Assembly (NCBI RefSeq): GCF_014649335.1
Contig: NZ_BMSV01000012.1
Location: 124,001-188,000 of the forward strand
Source: Streptomyces roseolilacinus
GTDB taxonomy: Bacteria > Actinomycetota > Actinomycetes > Streptomycetales > Streptomycetaceae
Direction of reading: 5' to 3'
DNA length: 64,000 nucleotides
In this document: positions 35,907 through 44,425 of the stretch, in pieces
Position numbering within the stretch: the stretch's first letter is position 1
How the letters are laid out: each line of letters begins with the position of its first letter
Made by a program: the position numbers and the translations under genes
The notes under the pieces: generated by a model
Seen by the model: the letters and a program-made list of their open reading frames with translations, nothing else
The model's database searches: none
Told to the model about the DNA's origin: nothing

Positions 35907-36959
35907 TCAGGCCGCCGGCCGGTCGTCCAGCGGATAGCGGCGCCGCCGGGCGGAGTGCGTGAGCGACGGCGGCCGCCACGCCCCGTCCGGGTGGTAGAGG
36001 TCGGTGCCGGGCGGCACGATCTCGTCGACGCGGTCCAGCACCGCGTCGTCGAGGACGAGGTCGGCCCCCTTGAGCGCGTCCTCCAGCTGCCGCCGGGTGC
36101 GCGGCCCGATGATCACCGACGTGACGGCCGGGTGCGCCAGCGGGAACGCCACCGCCAGCTCGGGCAGCGTACGGCCGAGCCCGTCCGCGACGGCCACCAG
36201 CTCCTCCACCGCGTCCAGCTTGGCGGCGGTGGCGGGCAGCGCGGGGTCGAAGCGGTCCGGTGTGAGCGCGGCCCGCCCGCTGCCCAGGTCGACCGGCCTC
36301 CCCTTGCGGTAGCGCCCGCTCAGGAACCCGGAGGCCAGCGGACTCCAGGTCAGCGCGCCCATCCCGAGCCGCCGCACCACCGGCAGCACGCCCGCCTCGA
36401 CACCGCGGGCGAGCAGCGAGTACGGCGGCTGCTCGGTGCGGAAGCGCATGAGCCCGCGGCGCTCGGCGACGTGGTGCGCCTCGACGATCTCCTCGGCCGG
36501 GAAGGTCGAGCACCCGAACGCCCGGATCTTGCCCTCCCGGACCAGGTCGCCCAGGACGGACAGGGTCTCCTCGACGTCGGTCGTGTGGTCCGGCCGGTGC
36601 ACCTGGTAGAGGTCGATCCGGTCGGTGTCCAGCCGCCGGAGGCTCTCCTCCACCGCGCGCACGATCCACCGCCGCGAGTTGCCGCCCCGGTTGCGTCCCT
36701 CCCCCATCGGGAAGTGCACCTTGGTCGCCAGGACCACGTCGTCCCGGTGGCCGCGCAGCGCCTTGCCGACGATGGTCTCCGACTCGCCGGCCGAGTACAT
36801 GTCGGCCGTGTCGACGAAGTTGACGCCCGCGTCGAGCGCGGCGTGGACGATCCGCGCGCAGTCGTCGTGGTCGGGGTTCCCGACGGCGCCGAACATCATG
36901 GTTCCCAGACAGAACGTGCTCACTTCGATGCCGGTGCCGCCGAGGGTGCGGTAACGCAT
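35907..36959 (-). CDS. Aldo/keto reductase
   Basis: 350-aa NADPH-dependent (beta/alpha)8-barrel reductase. The catalytic tetrad is visible: Asp and Tyr in VDTADMYSAGESE, Lys in VLATKVHF, His in YQVHRPD. Cofactor-site residues are in IIGPRTRRQLEDAL. The CLGTMMFGAVGNPDHDDC start resembles the AKR11/YhdN-like group. The ATG at 36959 has AAGGAG about 10 nt upstream on its strand. Divergent from a MerR regulator with a strong operator between them, so expression is probably induced by an aldehyde, electrophile or redox signal. Confidence 0.93.
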   Translation of the reverse strand: MRYRTLGGTGIEVSTFCLGTMMFGAVGNPDHDDCARIVHAALDAGVNFVDTADMYSAGESETIVGKALRGHRDDVVLATKVHFPMGEGRNRGGNSRRWIVRAVEESLRRLDTDRIDLYQVHRPDHTTDVEETLSVLGDLVREGKIRAFGCSTFPAEEIVEAHHVAERRGLMRFRTEQPPYSLLARGVEAGVLPVVRRLGMGALTWSPLASGFLSGRYRKGRPVDLGSGRAALTPDRFDPALPATAAKLDAVEELVAVADGLGRTLPELAVAFPLAHPAVTSVIIGPRTRRQLEDALKGADLVLDDAVLDRVDEIVPPGTDLYHPDGAWRPPSLTHSARRRRYPLDDRPAA

Positions 36960-37039
36960 GGCAGGACTCCTTGGGAAGGGGGGGCCGGTACGGCGATGAC
37001 CGGGAGGGATCCGACCCGGCCCGGTGACGCAGACCCTAG

Positions 37040-37061
37040 GATCTGGAGTCGGCTCCAGATC
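37040..37061. promoter_or_regulatory. MerR-type operator
   Basis: GATCTGGAG (37040-37048), TCGG, CTCCAGATC (37053-37061): perfect 9-bp arms, total 22 bp. It is placed between the divergent aldo/keto reductase and MerR genes. MerR activators bind such palindromes in the spacer of 19-20-bp promoters. GTCGGCTCCAG-type sequences are typical of this gene pair in actinobacteria. Confidence 0.7.
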
Positions 37062-37090
37062 AAGTGCCGCGGAGCGGGGGAGGGAAGACC

Positions 37091-37576
37091 GTGTCGGGAC
37101 GACCGGAGGGACTGAGCATCGGTCAGGTCGCGCGGCGCACCGGCCTGTCCGTCCACACGCTGCGGTTCTACGAGCGCGAGGGCGTCCTGCTGTCCGCCCC
37201 CGCCCGGCGGGCCGGCCGGCAGCGGGTCTACGGCGAGGACGACGTCGCCTGGCTCCGCCTGTGCGTCGTGCTGCGCGCCTCCGGCATGCCCCTGCCGGAG
37301 ATCCGCCGCTACACCGAGCTCGCCCGCGAGGGCGAGGGCACCGAAGGGGCGCGGCTCGCCCTGCTGCGCGACCACGAAGCCCGGGTGACGGACCAGATGG
37401 CCGAGCTGACCCGCTGCCTGGACCTGATCCGGTACAAGGTCGCCGTGTACGAGGACCTGACGGCCGCCGCCACCGGCGCCCCCGGCCACGGCTGCGGCGG
37501 CGCACCCGGCGCCGTGGACCCGGCCCCCCACGGGGCGGGGCCCGCCGGCGGGACGGGCGGGCCGGGGGCGGAGTGA
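37091..37576 (+). CDS. MerR family transcriptional regulator
   Basis: 161 aa. MerR winged helix: LSIGQVARRTGLSVHTLRFYEREGVL and RVYGEDDVAWLRLCVVLRASGMPLPEIRRY, then a coiled-coil dimerisation helix (RDHEARVTDQMAELTRCLDLI) and a Gly/Pro-rich tail. The single Cys in GHGCGGAPG near the C-terminus could sense redox or electrophiles, but no metal-binding cysteine pattern is present. The GTG at 37091 has GGAGGGAAG at 37078-37086. Confidence 0.92.
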   Translation: MSGRPEGLSIGQVARRTGLSVHTLRFYEREGVLLSAPARRAGRQRVYGEDDVAWLRLCVVLRASGMPLPEIRRYTELAREGEGTEGARLALLRDHEARVTDQMAELTRCLDLIRYKVAVYEDLTAAATGAPGHGCGGAPGAVDPAPHGAGPAGGTGGPGAE

Positions 37577-37646
37577 CGGGCCCCGGGCCGGGGGTGGGAG
37601 GAGGGAGGCCGGTCCGAGGCCGGAGTGACGGGCTTCCGGCCCGGGG
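37569..37646. repeat. Direct repeat plus long inverted repeat (terminator region)
   Basis: CGGAGTGACGGGC occurs at 37569-37581 and 37621-37633 (52-bp period); the first copy includes the stop codon of the MerR gene. CCCCGGGCCGG (37581-37591) and CCGGCCCGGGG (37636-37646) form perfect 11-bp arms. The pattern suggests a small tandem duplication that now acts as a terminator between convergent genes. Confidence 0.45.
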
Positions 37647-37661
37647 ACGGGGGCGGGGCCC

Positions 37662-38360
37662 CTATCCCACCGGCCCCGCCTCCCACGCGCCCGGGCGCTC
37701 CCTGACGAAGTCGTACGCCTCCGACGCGCGGAACGCGCTCTGCCCGCCCCGGAACAGCAGGCCCGCCCGCAGGAACGCCGGGTCGTCGGCCGTCGCCGGG
37801 ACGTACGGCACGGCGACACAGCGCATGCCCGCCGCGTGGGCCGCCTCCGCGCCGGGCGGGGCGTCCTCCACGACCACGCAGCCGGCCGGGTCGGCGCCCA
37901 GCCGGCGGGCCGCCTCCAGGAACACGTCCGGCTCCGGCTTGCCGCGCGGCACCTCCTCGGCGGAGACCAGCACGCGGAAGTACCCGGAGAGGCCGGTGCC
38001 GGCGAGGACCGCCTCGATCGCCGCCCGGGAGGAGCCCGACGCCACCGCCATCGGCACCCCGTCGGCGTGCAGCCGCTCGACGAGCAGCCGCATCTCGGGG
38101 AAGACCTCGGTCGCCGCCCGGGCCAGTTCCAGGTAGTGCCGGTTCTTGCCGGCGAGCAGTTCCTCCAGCGGCGCGTCGATGCCGTACTCGGCCTTGAGGG
38201 CCTCCAGGGTCTCCCGCGTCCCGATGCCGATGAAGTCGGTGTGCCGCTCCCAGTCGAAGTCGGTGACACCGTGGGCCGCGAGGACCCTGCGGCCGGCCTC
38301 GTAGTAGTTCGGCTCGCTGTCGACGAGCGTGCCGTCGAGGTCGAAGACGACGGCGGTCAC
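37662..38360 (-). CDS. HAD superfamily sugar-phosphatase / beta-phosphoglucomutase-like
   Basis: 232 aa. HAD motifs: I FDLDGTLVDSEP (nucleophile and acid/base Asp), II VASGSSRAAIEAVL, III Lys in RGKPEPDVFLEAA, IV VVVEDAPPGAEAA. The cap (about 15-80) is the helical C1 type used by beta-phosphoglucomutase and small sugar-phosphate phosphatases. The GTG start at 38360 overlaps the stop of the Lrp regulator (GTGA), so the two are coupled. Substrate unknown. Confidence 0.9.
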   Translation of the reverse strand: MTAVVFDLDGTLVDSEPNYYEAGRRVLAAHGVTDFDWERHTDFIGIGTRETLEALKAEYGIDAPLEELLAGKNRHYLELARAATEVFPEMRLLVERLHADGVPMAVASGSSRAAIEAVLAGTGLSGYFRVLVSAEEVPRGKPEPDVFLEAARRLGADPAGCVVVEDAPPGAEAAHAAGMRCVAVPYVPATADDPAFLRAGLLFRGGQSAFRASEAYDFVRERPGAWEAGPVG

Positions 38361-38872
38361 CGGCCCTCGCCCCCGCCCGGCCGGGGCGCCCGCGCCGCGG
38401 TCCGCGGGTCCCGCCCCACGGCCTCCACCAGGGGCAGCAGCCGGAACGGCACGCGTTCGCGCAGCGCCACCTCGGTCCGCGTCCGCACGACGCCCGGCAG
38501 TCGGATGAGCTGTTGGATGACGTCCTCCAGGTGAGCGTTGTCCCGGGCCACCACCCGGGTCAGGAGGTCCCCGCCGCCCGTGATCGAGAACGCCTCGACG
38601 ATCTCCGGTACGGCGGCCAGCGCGTCGCCCACCTCGTCGAGGTGCCCCTGGGTCACCTCGACGTGGACGAAGGCGAGCACGGGGTGGCCCAGCGCGGCGG
38701 GGGAGAGGAACGGGCCCGTGCCGGTGATCACGCCGTCCCGCTCCAGCCGGTCCAGCCGTGCCTGGAGCGTGCCGCGGGCGATCTTGAGGATTCGCGCGTA
38801 CTCCCGCACGCTTGTGCGCGGCTGTTCGATGAGCAGGCGGAGGATTCGGGTGTCCAGTTCGTCGACCGGCAT
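38357..38872 (-). CDS. Lrp/AsnC family transcriptional regulator
   Basis: 171 aa. N-terminal helix-turn-helix (DELDTRILRLLIEQPRTSVREYARILKIARGTLQARLDRLERDGVI) and a C-terminal RAM/ligand domain (VLAFVHVEVTQGHLDEV, ITGGGDLLTRVVARDNAHLEDVI, GVVRTRTEVALRERV). The start at ATG 38872 (MPVDELD) follows GAAGGGGG. It probably senses an amino acid or related small molecule; coupling to an HAD phosphatase gene is unusual for amino-acid metabolism. Confidence 0.93.
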   Translation of the reverse strand: MPVDELDTRILRLLIEQPRTSVREYARILKIARGTLQARLDRLERDGVITGTGPFLSPAALGHPVLAFVHVEVTQGHLDEVGDALAAVPEIVEAFSITGGGDLLTRVVARDNAHLEDVIQQLIRLPGVVRTRTEVALRERVPFRLLPLVEAVGRDPRTAARAPRPGGGEGR

Positions 38873-39151
38873 GGTCCGTCGCCCCCTTCGTGGCCGGGTG
38901 GCCCGTGTTCCGACTGTACCAATGGCACCGCGCGCCCGGCCCGGGTCCGGCCGTCGGCCCGGGGGGCTCCACCCGGGTGAGGGAACGTTTCCGTCCTGCC
39001 CGACGAGGAGTTGGCCGAAAATCGCCGGAACCCCGCTCCGGAGGGAGCCGCACACCCCGTGACCACGGTGTCGCTCCTCCGGCTGACGTGGCGGAGGCGG
39101 CCGTGTGTCGTATCAGAACACCACCGGGGCGACGAGTACCGTTGACGGCCC
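38873..39151. other. Intergenic, mostly featureless
   Basis: Part of a 345-bp gap between divergent genes. AACGTTTCCGT near 38993 and a TGACCACGGTG stretch near 39060 are AT-poor and not recognised. The promoter and operator of the plus-strand gene are listed separately. Confidence 0.3.
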
Positions 39152-39190
39152 ATGAGCTGCGGCGTATCACTTTCGGCTAGTGCCGTAACT
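39152..39190 (+). promoter_or_regulatory. Promoter with operator site 1 of the 39-50 kb cluster
   Basis: TTGACG (39152-39157) with a GCTAGT-like -10 about 18 nt downstream (39176-39181). The operator ACTTTCGG-CTAGTG-CCGTAACT (39169-39190) covers the -10. It fits the NNTTWYGG-N6-CCRWAANN pattern shared by four intergenic sites of this cluster. Confidence 0.55.
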
Positions 39191-39217
39191 CTCTCCTTCC
39201 AGGGAGGTGTCCCGTCT

Positions 39218-41245
39218 GTGGCGACGCGACGCGCGTTCCTCGCCGGCTCGACCGCAGTTATCTCCGCCACCCTCCTGTCCCCTTCTCCCGAAGCACACGC
39301 CGAGGCCGGGAGCCAGCTCATGCGTGAACCCCAACTCATCGGAGTCCCCCTCGCCGACGTCCTGCTGCTCGGCGGTGCCGTCGCCCCGGGACCGTCCGGA
39401 AGACAGGCCCTGTGGAACGCCTCGACGGGCAAACCCGCCCGCCTCAACGCCATGGACCCCACGACCGGCGACCTGCTGGTCAGCGCCCCGCTGACGGGAG
39501 GTGACGGCGCGTGGGCCGTCACCGCCGCGCCCAGCGGCGTGTACGCGGGCACCTACGGCAACGCCCACCTGTACCGCTGGACGCCGGGTTCCGGCGACAC
39601 CGCCGAGGACCTGGGCCTCCCGGCGGCCGGCCAGACCTTCATCTGGAGCCTCGCCACCGACGCCGACGGCAAGGTGTGGGGCGGTACGTTCCCCGGCGGA
39701 AAGGTCTTCCGCTTCGACCCGGCCACCCGCGCCTTCACCGACTTCGGGCAGGCCGTCCCCGGGCAGACGTACGTGCGCAGCATCGCCTGCTCCGGCGGCA
39801 AGGTCTACAGCGGCTCCTACGCGGCCGCCCACATCGCCGAACTCGACCCGGCCACCCGCACCTTCACCCAGCTGCCCACCCCGCCCGGACTCGGCACCGT
39901 CGCCGGGAAGCCGATCTACGACCTCAACGCGTACGGCAACCGGCTGTACGCCCGGATCGGCTCCGACGCCCCCAGTCCGCTCTACGTCTTCGACCTCGCC
40001 ACCCGCACGTGGTCGGACCCCGTCCCCGACGTCCACGGCCTGAGCGTCTGCCCGCCGGACGAGGACGGCGCCGTGTACTTCGTGCAGCGCGGCGAACTGC
40101 GCCGCTACGACCCGGACACCGGCCTGATCACCGGCACGGGCCTCTCCTTCACCGGCAAGGTGCAGAACGCCCGCTCGTTCGGCTGGGCCGAGCTGGGCCT
40201 GCCCGACTACCCCGGCCGCAGCGTCGTCGGCACCCTGTGGCGCGGCGACATGTTCCGGTACAACCCGACCACGGGCGCCCACGCCGTGCTGGGGACGAAG
40301 GTCCGCAAGGAGCCGATCGACATCCAGGCCCTCGCGGCCGGCGGCCGCCGCACCGTCTACGCGGGCGGCTTCCTCAACGGCGGCCTGTCGTCCGTCGCCA
40401 CCGCGACGGGCACGCCGTCCTTCCACCGCTTCGGCCAGATCGAGGCGATCCTGCGCGACTCCGAGGGCACGGTCTGGATCGGCCAGTACCCCGACGCCAG
40501 GCTGTTCCGCTACCGGCCGGACCAGCAGTGGAACAGCCCCGAGTACTCCCCGGACGGCCCGCCCGGCACCCCGGCCAACCCCGAGGTCGTCCTCACCCTG
40601 AAGCCCGAGCTCCAGGCGCGGGCCCGCTGCCTCGCCGAGACCGACGGGAAGATTGCCGTCGGCACCGTGCCGGACGGCAACCGCCTGGGCGGCGGACTCG
40701 CCGTGTACGACAGGGACACCGGCGAGTGGACGTTCACCCGCAACGTCGTCCAGGACATGTCCGTCATCGCCCTCACCGCCGACGACGGCGTGGTCTACGG
40801 GGGCGCGTCGATCTTCGGCGGCCTCGGCACCACCCCGCCCACCCGGACCGCCGGCGCCGTCTTCGCCTGGGACGTGGAGGGCGCCCGGAAGCTGTGGGAG
40901 CTGGAACTGGTCGAGGGGATAGGGGCGGTCAGCGCGGTCGAGGTGGCCGGCGGCGTGCTCTGGGCGCTCGCCGGGCACTCGCTGTTCGCCATCGACCCGG
41001 AGGCCCCGCGGATCCTGCGGCGCCTCGAACTCGGCACCCGGAACAACGACGGGTCGATCGTGGTCAGCCGCCGCAAGCTGTACGTCTCCGTCGACGGCGC
41101 GCTGATCTTCCGGGTCGACCCGTTCTTCCCGGACCGCGACCCGCACCTCCTGGTCAACTTCCCGCACCGGCGGCTCGCCGCCCACGAGGGGTGGCTGTAC
41201 TTCAGCCGCGGCCCGGAGCTCTACAAGGTCGATGTGCGCCGCTGA
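39218..41245 (+). CDS. Tat-exported beta-propeller protein
   Basis: 675 aa. The N-terminus VATRRAFLAGSTAV is a twin-arginine signal ending near AHAEA, so the protein is exported folded. The rest is a series of 45-55 residue blades with repeated elements such as GVYAGTYGNAHLYRW, VWGGTFPGGKVFRFDP, VYSGSYAAAHIAELDP, LYARIGSDAPSPLYVFDL, VWIGQYPDARLFRYRP and LYVSVDGALIFRVDP. This resembles SMP-30, PQQ-like or oligosaccharide-lyase propellers. The GTG at 39218 has AGGGAGG 10 nt upstream. It precedes an ABC importer, so it may process or sense the imported compound outside the cell. I do not recognise a specific enzyme family. Confidence 0.85.
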   Translation: MATRRAFLAGSTAVISATLLSPSPEAHAEAGSQLMREPQLIGVPLADVLLLGGAVAPGPSGRQALWNASTGKPARLNAMDPTTGDLLVSAPLTGGDGAWAVTAAPSGVYAGTYGNAHLYRWTPGSGDTAEDLGLPAAGQTFIWSLATDADGKVWGGTFPGGKVFRFDPATRAFTDFGQAVPGQTYVRSIACSGGKVYSGSYAAAHIAELDPATRTFTQLPTPPGLGTVAGKPIYDLNAYGNRLYARIGSDAPSPLYVFDLATRTWSDPVPDVHGLSVCPPDEDGAVYFVQRGELRRYDPDTGLITGTGLSFTGKVQNARSFGWAELGLPDYPGRSVVGTLWRGDMFRYNPTTGAHAVLGTKVRKEPIDIQALAAGGRRTVYAGGFLNGGLSSVATATGTPSFHRFGQIEAILRDSEGTVWIGQYPDARLFRYRPDQQWNSPEYSPDGPPGTPANPEVVLTLKPELQARARCLAETDGKIAVGTVPDGNRLGGGLAVYDRDTGEWTFTRNVVQDMSVIALTADDGVVYGGASIFGGLGTTPPTRTAGAVFAWDVEGARKLWELELVEGIGAVSAVEVAGGVLWALAGHSLFAIDPEAPRILRRLELGTRNNDGSIVVSRRKLYVSVDGALIFRVDPFFPDRDPHLLVNFPHRRLAAHEGWLYFSRGPELYKVDVRR

Positions 41246-41256
41246 ATCCGCGCGCA

Positions 41257-41310
41257 TTGACAGTACGATTTATGCCCGGTTACTTTCGGCCCGGACCGAA
41301 AGTGACCGGG
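41257..41310 (+). promoter_or_regulatory. Promoter and operator site 2 of the ABC importer operon
   Basis: TTGACA (41257-41262), 17-nt spacer, TTACTT (41280-41285). A 36-bp palindrome (41275-41310) with 15-bp arms and a single mismatch covers the -10; its core is ACTTTCGG-CCCGGA-CCGAAAGT (41282-41303). The placement predicts repression by blocking polymerase. Confidence 0.75.
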
Positions 41311-41346
41311 TGTACGTCTCCTTCTCAGGCCTTACGGAGGCCCTTC

Positions 41347-42603
41347 ATGACGACAGGATCCAAGCGCGCCCTCGCTCCCCTCGCCCTCCTCACCGCGGCC
41401 TCCCTGCTGGCCGGCTGCGGCGGGGACGGCGGGTCGGAAGCGAACGACGTCACCGTCTGGATGTACCCCGTCATCGCGGACCCCAAGGCCAACTCCGCCT
41501 ACTGGGACCAGGTCGAGAAGGACTTCGAGACGGCCCACCCCGGCACCACGGTCACCATCGAGGAGCAGCCCTGGGAGAACCGCGACGAGAAGCTCGCCAC
41601 CGCCTTCGGCAGCGGCAAGGGCCCCGACGTGGTGCTGCTCAACCCGGACCAGGTCCCGCAGTACCTCGGCAACGGCGCCCTGCGCCCCGTGGACAAGGCC
41701 GTCGAGGGCATCAAGGAATCGTTCCTGCCCAACGCGCTCGACGCGCTCACCCACGACGGCAAGCTCTACGCGGTGCCGATCTACCACACCGTCACCACGA
41801 CGCTGTACAACAAGAGGCTCCTCGACCGGGCCGGCATCGACAAACCGCCCGCCACCTGGGACGAGGTCAAGGCCGCAGCGCCCAAGCTGAAGCGCGTCGG
41901 GGCCGCCACCCTCGACTACTCGGCGAGCAACGAGGCGACCCTCAACCTCAACTTCTACCCGCTGCTGTGGCAGGCGGGCGGCACGGTGTTCTCCGAGGAC
42001 GGCAAGAAGGCCGCGTTCAACGGGCCCGAGGGCGTCGCCGCCCTCACCTTCCTCACCGACCTCTACAAGGCGGGCGCCGTCCCCAGGTCGGCCCTCACCA
42101 ACACCAACATCTTCGCCGACCACCCCCTGGGCAAGCAGCAGGTCGCCATGGGCTTCTCCAGCACCCTCGCCGACGCCGACCTGGCCCGCAAGACCTGGGG
42201 CGCCGGGAACGTGGTCGTCGGCAAGCCCCTGCGCAACGCCGAGCAGGTCTCCTTCGGCGTCCCCGGCGGCCTCGGCGTGAACGCCAAGGCCCGCAACGTC
42301 GCGGGCGCGGAGAAGTTCCTCGCCTTCATGGCGGGACCGGCCCGCATCCAGAGCCTCGGCAAGGCGAGCGGCTTCCTCTCCCCGCGCACCGACGTGACGG
42401 TGCCCAGCGACGACCCGCACGCCAAGCGGTTCCAGGAGGCCCTGCCGTTCGCCTACCCCGGTGAGCCCAGCCCCGTCGCCCGCCAGCTGATGGCCCTGAT
42501 CGCCCCCGAGATCCAGGCCGCGCTCACCGGGCGCAAGAGCCCCCGGGAGGCCCTGGACGCGGCGGCCGCCCAGGCCGACGACCTGCTGGCACGGCAGCGT
42601 TGA
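41347..42603 (+). CDS. Sugar-type ABC transporter substrate-binding lipoprotein
   Basis: 418 aa. Lipoprotein signal with lipobox LLAGC (Cys at residue 23) then a Gly-rich linker. Family 1 binding-protein features: VTVWMYPVIADPKANSAYWDQVEKDFE-type start, GKGPDVVLLNPDQVPQYL, YAVPIYHTVTTTLYNKRLLDRAGI, PPATWDEVKAAAPKL, FYPLLWQAGGTVFSEDG. The ATG at 41347 has ACGGAGG 7 nt upstream. First gene of a three-gene importer operon. The ligand is probably a glycoside or polyol, but the local enzymes (lyase, aminotransferase, MLE-type) hint at an acidic or amino-substituted carbohydrate. Confidence 0.94.
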   Translation: MTTGSKRALAPLALLTAASLLAGCGGDGGSEANDVTVWMYPVIADPKANSAYWDQVEKDFETAHPGTTVTIEEQPWENRDEKLATAFGSGKGPDVVLLNPDQVPQYLGNGALRPVDKAVEGIKESFLPNALDALTHDGKLYAVPIYHTVTTTLYNKRLLDRAGIDKPPATWDEVKAAAPKLKRVGAATLDYSASNEATLNLNFYPLLWQAGGTVFSEDGKKAAFNGPEGVAALTFLTDLYKAGAVPRSALTNTNIFADHPLGKQQVAMGFSSTLADADLARKTWGAGNVVVGKPLRNAEQVSFGVPGGLGVNAKARNVAGAEKFLAFMAGPARIQSLGKASGFLSPRTDVTVPSDDPHAKRFQEALPFAYPGEPSPVARQLMALIAPEIQAALTGRKSPREALDAAAAQADDLLARQR

Positions 42604-43556
42604 CGGCGGGCACGGCCGGCGAGCGAACCGCCCCGACCCCCGAGCCCGTCGCCGTTCCCGGCCCGCCCCTCCCGGCGGGCCGGCCGGCCCGGCCGGTCCG
42701 CCGCCGCGAGGCGCGCGTCGGGCTGCTGTTCGTCGCGCCGATGCTGCTGCTGTTCGTGGTCTTCCGGTTCGGCCCGACGATCGGCGCCGCGTTCCTGTCG
42801 CTCACCGACTACCGGCTCAGCGGCGACTGGCGGTTCATCGGCGCCGAGAACTACGCCCGGCTCCTCCAGGACGACCTCTTCTGGTCCAGCCTCGGCGTCA
42901 CGGCCCTGTACACCCTGTTCTTCGTGCCGCTGACGGTCGGCCTCTCGCTCGGCACGGCGCTGCTGCTGCACCGCACGGTGTGGCTGCGCGGCTTCTTCCG
43001 CGGCGTGTTCTTCCTGCCGTACGTCACCAGCATCGTGCTCGCCGCCGTCATCTGGAAGTGGATCTACGACGTCGAGGACGGCCTGCTCAACGCGGTGCTC
43101 GGCGTGCTGTCCCTGGGCCCCGTCGACTTCCTCGGCGACGAGCGCCTCGTCCTGCCCGCCATCGCGGCCACGTCCGCCTGGAAGGGCTTCGGGTACTCGA
43201 TGCTGATCCTCCTCGCCGGACTCCAGTCCATCCCGCGCGAGGTCACCGAGGCCGCCGTCATCGACGGCGCCACCGGCTGGCGGCGGCTGCGCTGGGTCAC
43301 GCTGCCGCTGCTGCGCCCCGTGCTGTTCTTCGTCCTCGTCATCGAGGCGATCGGGGCGTTCCAGGTGTTCGACGCGATGTACGTGATGACGGCGGGCGGC
43401 CCGGTGCGCGCCAGCTACCCGCTCGTGTACTTCCTGTACGACACCGGTTTCAAGTTCTTCGACTTCGGCTACGCGAGCGCGCTGGGGCTGGTCCTCTTCC
43501 TGGTGGTCCTGGTGTTCTCCCTGATCCAGCGCCGGCTGATCGGACGGGACGAGTGA
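42600..43556 (+). CDS. ABC transporter permease (MalF/UgpA type)
   Basis: 318 aa, six membrane segments after a Pro-rich cytoplasmic leader (1-35). EAA loop: EVTEAAVIDGATGWRRLRWVTLPLL. Between segments 3 and 4 it has the ordinary short loop (IYDVEDGLLNAVLGVLSLGPVDFLGD), unlike the permease at 127-1479. Starts with TTG overlapping the binding-protein stop (TTGA), which couples translation. Confidence 0.94.
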   Translation: MTAGTAGERTAPTPEPVAVPGPPLPAGRPARPVRRREARVGLLFVAPMLLLFVVFRFGPTIGAAFLSLTDYRLSGDWRFIGAENYARLLQDDLFWSSLGVTALYTLFFVPLTVGLSLGTALLLHRTVWLRGFFRGVFFLPYVTSIVLAAVIWKWIYDVEDGLLNAVLGVLSLGPVDFLGDERLVLPAIAATSAWKGFGYSMLILLAGLQSIPREVTEAAVIDGATGWRRLRWVTLPLLRPVLFFVLVIEAIGAFQVFDAMYVMTAGGPVRASYPLVYFLYDTGFKFFDFGYASALGLVLFLVVLVFSLIQRRLIGRDE

Positions 43557-44359
43557 TGGCGAGACTCCGGCTGCCGGTGCTGCTGGTCCTAGTGGCGCTG
43601 GTGACGATGACGCCCTTCGCGGTGATGGTGCTGGTCGCGTTCGCGCCGCCGGGCGGCAGGACCCTGCCGGGCGCCTTCGACCTGACGAGGGCGACGTGGG
43701 AGAACTTCTCCGCCGTGCTGTCCGGCGCCGATGTCACCCGCTGGGCGGCCAACTCCCTGGTGTACTCGCTCGTGTCGGTCGTGCTGATCCTGCTGTTCTC
43801 CTCCATGGCCGGATACGCCTTCGCCAAGAAGCGGTTCCCGGGGCGCGAGGTGCTGTTCTGGTCGTTCCTGGCGACGCTGATGGTGCCGTTCCAGGCGACG
43901 CTCATCCCGTACTTCGTCCTCGTCTCCCGGCTCGGCGGCGTGGACACGTACTGGGGTCTGATCGTGCCCACCCTCGCCAACTCGCAGGCCGTCTTCCTGA
44001 TGCGGCAGTTCATCGCGCAGCTGCCCGACGAGCTGTTCGAGGCCGCGAAGATCGACGGGGCGTCCGAGTGGCGGATCTACACCACCGTCGTCCTCCCGCT
44101 CATCACGCCGGTCCTGGCGACCCTCGGCGTCTTCGTCTTCCTGTGGCACTGGAACGACTTCCTGTGGCCGCTCGTCATCGGCCAGTCCTCCGCGATGCGG
44201 ACCCTCACCGTCGGCCTGGCCACGCTGGAGGGGGAGAACGTGGCCGTCAACCAGGTCATGGCCGGGGCCACCATCACGGTCCTGCCCTGCCTGCTGGTCT
44301 TCGGCCTCCTCCAGCGCTACCTGACGGACTCCATCGCGACGACCGGCCTCAAGTCCTGA
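43556..44359 (+). CDS. ABC transporter permease (MalG/UgpE type)
   Basis: 267 aa, six membrane segments. EAA loop LFEAAKIDGASEWRIYTTVVLPL, and the usual FWSFLATLMVPFQATLIPYFVLVSRLG stretch of the second permease subunit. The ATG at 43556 shares one base with the preceding stop (TGATG). No ATPase follows, so the shared MsiK ATPase is the probable energiser. Confidence 0.95.
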   Translation: MARLRLPVLLVLVALVTMTPFAVMVLVAFAPPGGRTLPGAFDLTRATWENFSAVLSGADVTRWAANSLVYSLVSVVLILLFSSMAGYAFAKKRFPGREVLFWSFLATLMVPFQATLIPYFVLVSRLGGVDTYWGLIVPTLANSQAVFLMRQFIAQLPDELFEAAKIDGASEWRIYTTVVLPLITPVLATLGVFVFLWHWNDFLWPLVIGQSSAMRTLTVGLATLEGENVAVNQVMAGATITVLPCLLVFGLLQRYLTDSIATTGLKS

Positions 44360-44395
44360 CGGGCCTCGGGTCCCGACGGGCCTCAAGCCCTGACC

Positions 44396-44419
44396 GGACC
44401 CGGACCTGCGTCCGGGTCC
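44396..44419. terminator. Terminator between importer operon and LLM gene
   Basis: GGACCCGGAC, loop CTGC, GTCCGGGTCC: perfect 10-bp stem between convergent genes, 36 nt after the permease stop and 6 nt before the LLM stop on the other strand. Confidence 0.65.
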
Positions 44420-44425
44420 CGGCCG

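Noticed and set aside
39011-39023. GGCCGAAAATCG as a fifth operator half-site
   Set aside because: No partner half-site at the 6-bp spacing on either side.
41330-41340. CTTACGG as a further operator half-site
   Set aside because: It is part of the ribosome-binding region (ACGGAGG) of the binding-protein gene and has no symmetric partner.
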